Below are positions 62,201-64,000 of a stretch of 64,000 bases of DNA, in pieces. The notes under the pieces are model-generated. The model did no database searches and was not told where the DNA came from. It was given only the letters and a program-made list of their open reading frames with translations. The stretch spans positions 20,650-84,649 of the forward strand of contig PBQX02000108.1 in assembly GCA_002725175.2 (NCBI GenBank), in the 5' to 3' direction. The stretch comes from CACKLF01 sp002725175 (lineage in GTDB: Bacteria > Pseudomonadota > Alphaproteobacteria > Rhodobacterales > Rhodobacteraceae). The position numbers and the translations under genes were made by a program. Position 1 is the first letter of the stretch, and the number at the start of each line of letters is the position of its first letter.

Positions 62201-64000
62201 ACCATTAGTAAAAGTTATATTATTGAAACCGGTTCCTGCTGTGAAATTAACGTAATTTTGTAGTGAAGGCGCTGTGTTGTATCCGTTCACTAATTCGGTA
62301 AGACTATTATATGTAGGTAACTCATGTTCACGATACCTAGCTGCATCTGTTACTCTATCTCCAGATAAATCAATTCTACAAAAACGACCATGCGTATCGA
62401 AAGTCCTATTGTAAAGAAGTATGGTACCATCGTCCATAAGTCCCCATGAATCAATCGAACAACTGTACCAATTTGACGAGCCCCCAACCCCGAAAAGATC
62501 ATGTGCCATATTACCAAAATCAGCTGGCAGCTCATCCCCTGTTCCAAATATATTTTTTTCACCAAGAGGTTGGTTAAAATTAGAGGCGCCATTGAACATC
62601 TCATTCATATTTGAAACTTGCGAAACATCCCAATTGGAAATGTCTTGATTGAAAGCTGTAGCACCATAAAATGTATATTCCATATTTGTGACACTGGATA
62701 CATCCCATCCAGAAATATCTTGATTGAATTTAGAATTTTCAGAAAATATATGGGATATATTTTCCACTTTTGATACATCCCATCCAGAAATATCTTGGTC
62801 AAATGGACAACCACCACTGAACATATGATACATTTCTGTCACACTAGACATATCCCAGCTTCCAAGTGGTTGATTAAAAGAGTTTGCTGTTCTAAACACT
62901 AAGCTCATATTTTCCACTTTGGATACATTCCAACTATCTAAAGCTTGATTGAAAACTACTGCATTACCAAACATACGTTCCATACTTATCAAACTTGACA
63001 CATCCCAACTACCAATGTCTTGGTTAAAATTAGAGGCGTCATTGAACATTCTATCCATATTTGAAACTTTAGATACATCCCAACTACCTATTGGTTGATT
63101 AAAAGCATTCGCCAATTTAAACATCTCATGCATAGTAGTCACTTTTGAAACATTCCAGTTCGAAATACCATTATCAAATAATATACCAGGATCAGAAGAT
63201 TCTCTACTGATACATCCAAAAATATACCAATTTCCAGTCCAACTACTATCAGTCCATTCACTATCATATGACCATGTATTATGAGTGGGGCTTGCCGTTC
63301 CTGCCCCATCATTTGTTACAGTAAATCCACCCGCGGAATTTAGTTTAATGCTTATTACAGAATCCGTTTCCATTCTAGCATTATTACCTAAATTTATACT
63401 GTTTGTGTTGGTTGAGGATGTGCCATTATCCCATATTCTTAACTGTCTGTTACTATTCGGTTGTAATACAGCACACAATGCTTCTAAATCTGAATAATTG
63501 CCGTGTTTGGCATCTCTTAAAATGTTGTAAAATTGGCTGTTACTCGCGCCTGAAACAAACAGTAAACTTGGATTTATATTAATTAATCCACATACCATAT
63601 AACCGTCAGTGGCAGTATTTGTATTTGTAAAAGTCAAAATTGAATCATTTGGATAAGTTATATTTGAATAAAACATTTGATCATTTAGAGCATAATTCTC
63701 ATTTGAAGTAGAATTTCGTACAATTTTACCTAAATTAGAGCTTGAATAATAATTAGGACTAACATATTCAATCTCCGAACCGCTTAAAGATATTACCGGT
63801 CCATTATTGAAACTAGTTGCATTCTCAAACATAGAATCCATACTTGTTACACTGGACACATCCCAACTACCAATGTCTTGATTAAATGCGAATGCCCCTA
63901 CAAAAACACCATCCATATTTGTAACTTTGGATACATCCAAATTGTTGAGAGGTTGATTAAAAACACTATTACCATAAAACATATTTTTCATATCAGTCAC
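59264..64000 (-). CDS. Giant surface protein with BspA-like, PLAT-like and discoidin-like modules (5' end outside window)
   Basis: At least 1578 residues are visible; the frame is open to the window edge, so the start lies beyond 64000. The N-terminal part holds over a dozen BspA/DUF285-type leucine-rich repeats of about 25 residues (FNQDIGSWDVSSVTNMEYTF). Next come PLAT-like repeats (for example FLTTEGNNILVEQELFTGLN), a module shared with the protein at 36945, and a discoidin-like module (GGYSCSASSVNSGST). The protein ends within another repeat, right after YTNISNS, at a TAA. Such proteins are typical adhesins. A role in host attachment is inferred. Confidence 0.78.
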   Translation of the reverse strand: MTDMKNMFYGNSVFNQPLNNLDVSKVTNMDGVFVGAFAFNQDIGSWDVSSVTSMDSMFENATSFNNGPVISLSGSEIEYVSPNYYSSSNLGKIVRNSTSNENYALNDQMFYSNITYPNDSILTFTNTNTATDGYMVCGLININPSLLFVSGASNSQFYNILRDAKHGNYSDLEALCAVLQPNSNRQLRIWDNGTSSTNTNSINLGNNARMETDSVISIKLNSAGGFTVTNDGAGTASPTHNTWSYDSEWTDSSWTGNWYIFGCISRESSDPGILFDNGISNWNVSKVTTMHEMFKLANAFNQPIGSWDVSKVSNMDRMFNDASNFNQDIGSWDVSSLISMERMFGNAVVFNQALDSWNVSKVENMSLVFRTANSFNQPLGSWDMSSVTEMYHMFSGGCPFDQDISGWDVSKVENISHIFSENSKFNQDISGWDVSSVTNMEYTFYGATAFNQDISNWDVSQVSNMNEMFNGASNFNQPLGEKNIFGTGDELPADFGNMAHDLFGVGGSSNWYSCSIDSWGLMDDGTILLYNRTFDTHGRFCRIDLSGDRVTDAARYREHELPTYNSLTELVNGYNTAPSLQNYVNFTAGTGFNNITFTNGWDVSKVTNMNEMFKLATAFNQPIGSWDVSKVSNMERMFWFAEVFNQDISNWDVSQVSNMNKMFDSADAFNQPLGGNNFGTGDDLPADFGSMTIPVHNVTCSVDRWAYYEPNKIIIYNYTEGSHGRFALITMNGTYENNSSRLIEQGGSTVYNTRDELIDGYTTATAGTYSNEHSFESGTGFYNITGWDVSSVTTMEHMFMNAESFNQDISNWNLPTSGVDYTDYGLGSGHSDNSFVESSIYYFKVNSYSINVSTTVPTDAEESANTGNSSSSIFVSIFGHVLGHQQSSFHQQASFSRTPPSEIALGGWWLTGGSSGVPRYYAKNTSDETTTFVRYVLTDSNGEVGATHGIAFYVDTNNDLILDTEWEEGGTETPYNLKVNGGAAVSSSVVQAGDAIELIGAGTFVEATLTVPSELSTTQDYEVILENELLFTSIDKGETLSKTFEIAQTQSASHENIVVKMYNTSGDGVWFKNVTITFNTTEYVFTTVDNIYDATYDASLGSRVGTFNTVGWLDEGDATRPAIRYYTNIFNTSKSTINVSTTADSTDNADTLATIYVSFLTTEGNNILVEQELFTGLNKNETKTETFSLPAIYDNIQVQIYTTNTDAVALSEVEITYNNNIHLFTTVDNNINSIEPRTKLSSNAGAGGYSCSASSVNSGSTTSQPFEPFMAFEGNSSPAANTWVTAVGSYLGSGVYDGSNSIVTTTGTASGEYIILNMPHALKLSAVKLAGQYTTATPPRISAPKNWSVYGKNSGNWELIQQFTNSVPGNGFSTYNLTTPSTTAYQSFAILVTESNGDTIVCISEIEFVVISDDDVGINNTVGWFDFGTGADNPHTRYYTNISNSYTINVSTTADSIDYAETVATIYVSFLTTEGNNILVDQELFTGLNKNETKTGTFSLPALYDNIQVQIHATEPDGVVFSEVKITYNDVIHIFTNVDNTYNDGNGVNNTVGWLDGNPEEELIPYPYTRTYTNISNS

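Overview
The window looks like a stretch of a large eukaryote-infecting DNA virus of the Nucleocytoviricota, most likely an Imitervirales (Mimiviridae-like) virus of a marine alga or other protist. The anchors are a 565-residue double-jelly-roll major capsid protein, a YqaJ-type nuclease, a clamp-loader ATPase, an XRN-type exoribonuclease, a FEN-like 5' nuclease, and many small membrane-anchored virion-type proteins. Genes are packed on both strands with gaps of a few tens of bases, and convergent genes often overlap by 4-30 bp. The background is AT-rich, and I saw no rRNA, tRNA or CRISPR array. The virus-alga assignment is an inference. A haptophyte or related host is suggested by the viral sdhB (succinate dehydrogenase genes are known from the haptophyte virus PkV RF01) and by presequences that resemble secondary-plastid targeting signals. 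Five ambiguous bases (265, 25385, 25424, 27671, 29962) point to residual assembly or polymorphism problems.

Layout. 1-9.1 kb: a USP-like deubiquitinase, an AN1 zinc finger, the major capsid protein, a RING protein and a run of membrane-anchored, probably structural proteins, including two divergent LamG-fold proteins. 9.1-17.3 kb: YqaJ nuclease, FKBP isomerase, several small conserved-looking proteins, an AP2-like/PD-(D/E)XK nuclease and two virion-type proteins. 17.4-25.1 kb: a cold-shock protein, a 1092-residue surface protein with Pro-Glu linkers, XRN and an RFC subunit. 25.2-29.3 kb: a divergent FAD monooxygenase/PhyH dioxygenase pair of more GC-rich, host-like character, then Elp3. 29.3-36.9 kb: a BTB/Skp1-like protein, eIF5A, two tandem anchored paralogues with acidic repeats, SdhB and small unknowns. 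36.9-46.4 kb: a 2922-residue dockerin/LamG/discoidin-like giant protein and a RING-H2 protein. 46.5-55.8 kb: a second cold-shock protein, an HExxH mini-protein, a glycosyltransferase, a third LamG-like protein, a methyltransferase and a 1049-residue coiled-coil protein. 55.8-64 kb: the FEN-like nuclease, an F-box-like protein, a K+ channel, a bifunctional RelA/SpoT homologue, and a giant BspA/PLAT-like surface protein that runs off the window.

How they fit together. One group builds and decorates the virion (capsid, LamG proteins, coiled-coil protein, giant adhesin-like proteins). A second handles nucleic acids (YqaJ, FEN, RFC, XRN, cold-shock proteins). A third rewires the host: ubiquitin signalling (USP, AN1, two RINGs, BTB and F-box-like proteins), translation (eIF5A, Elp3), membrane potential (K+ channel), and organelle or secretory metabolism (SdhB, RelA/SpoT homologue, FKBP, methyltransferase, FAD monooxygenase, PhyH). 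The most striking candidates are the viral (p)ppGpp synthetase/hydrolase with a plastid-like presequence, the K+ channel with a long acidic turret, the dockerin-bearing giant protein, and GC-rich in-frame patches scattered through otherwise AT-rich genes.
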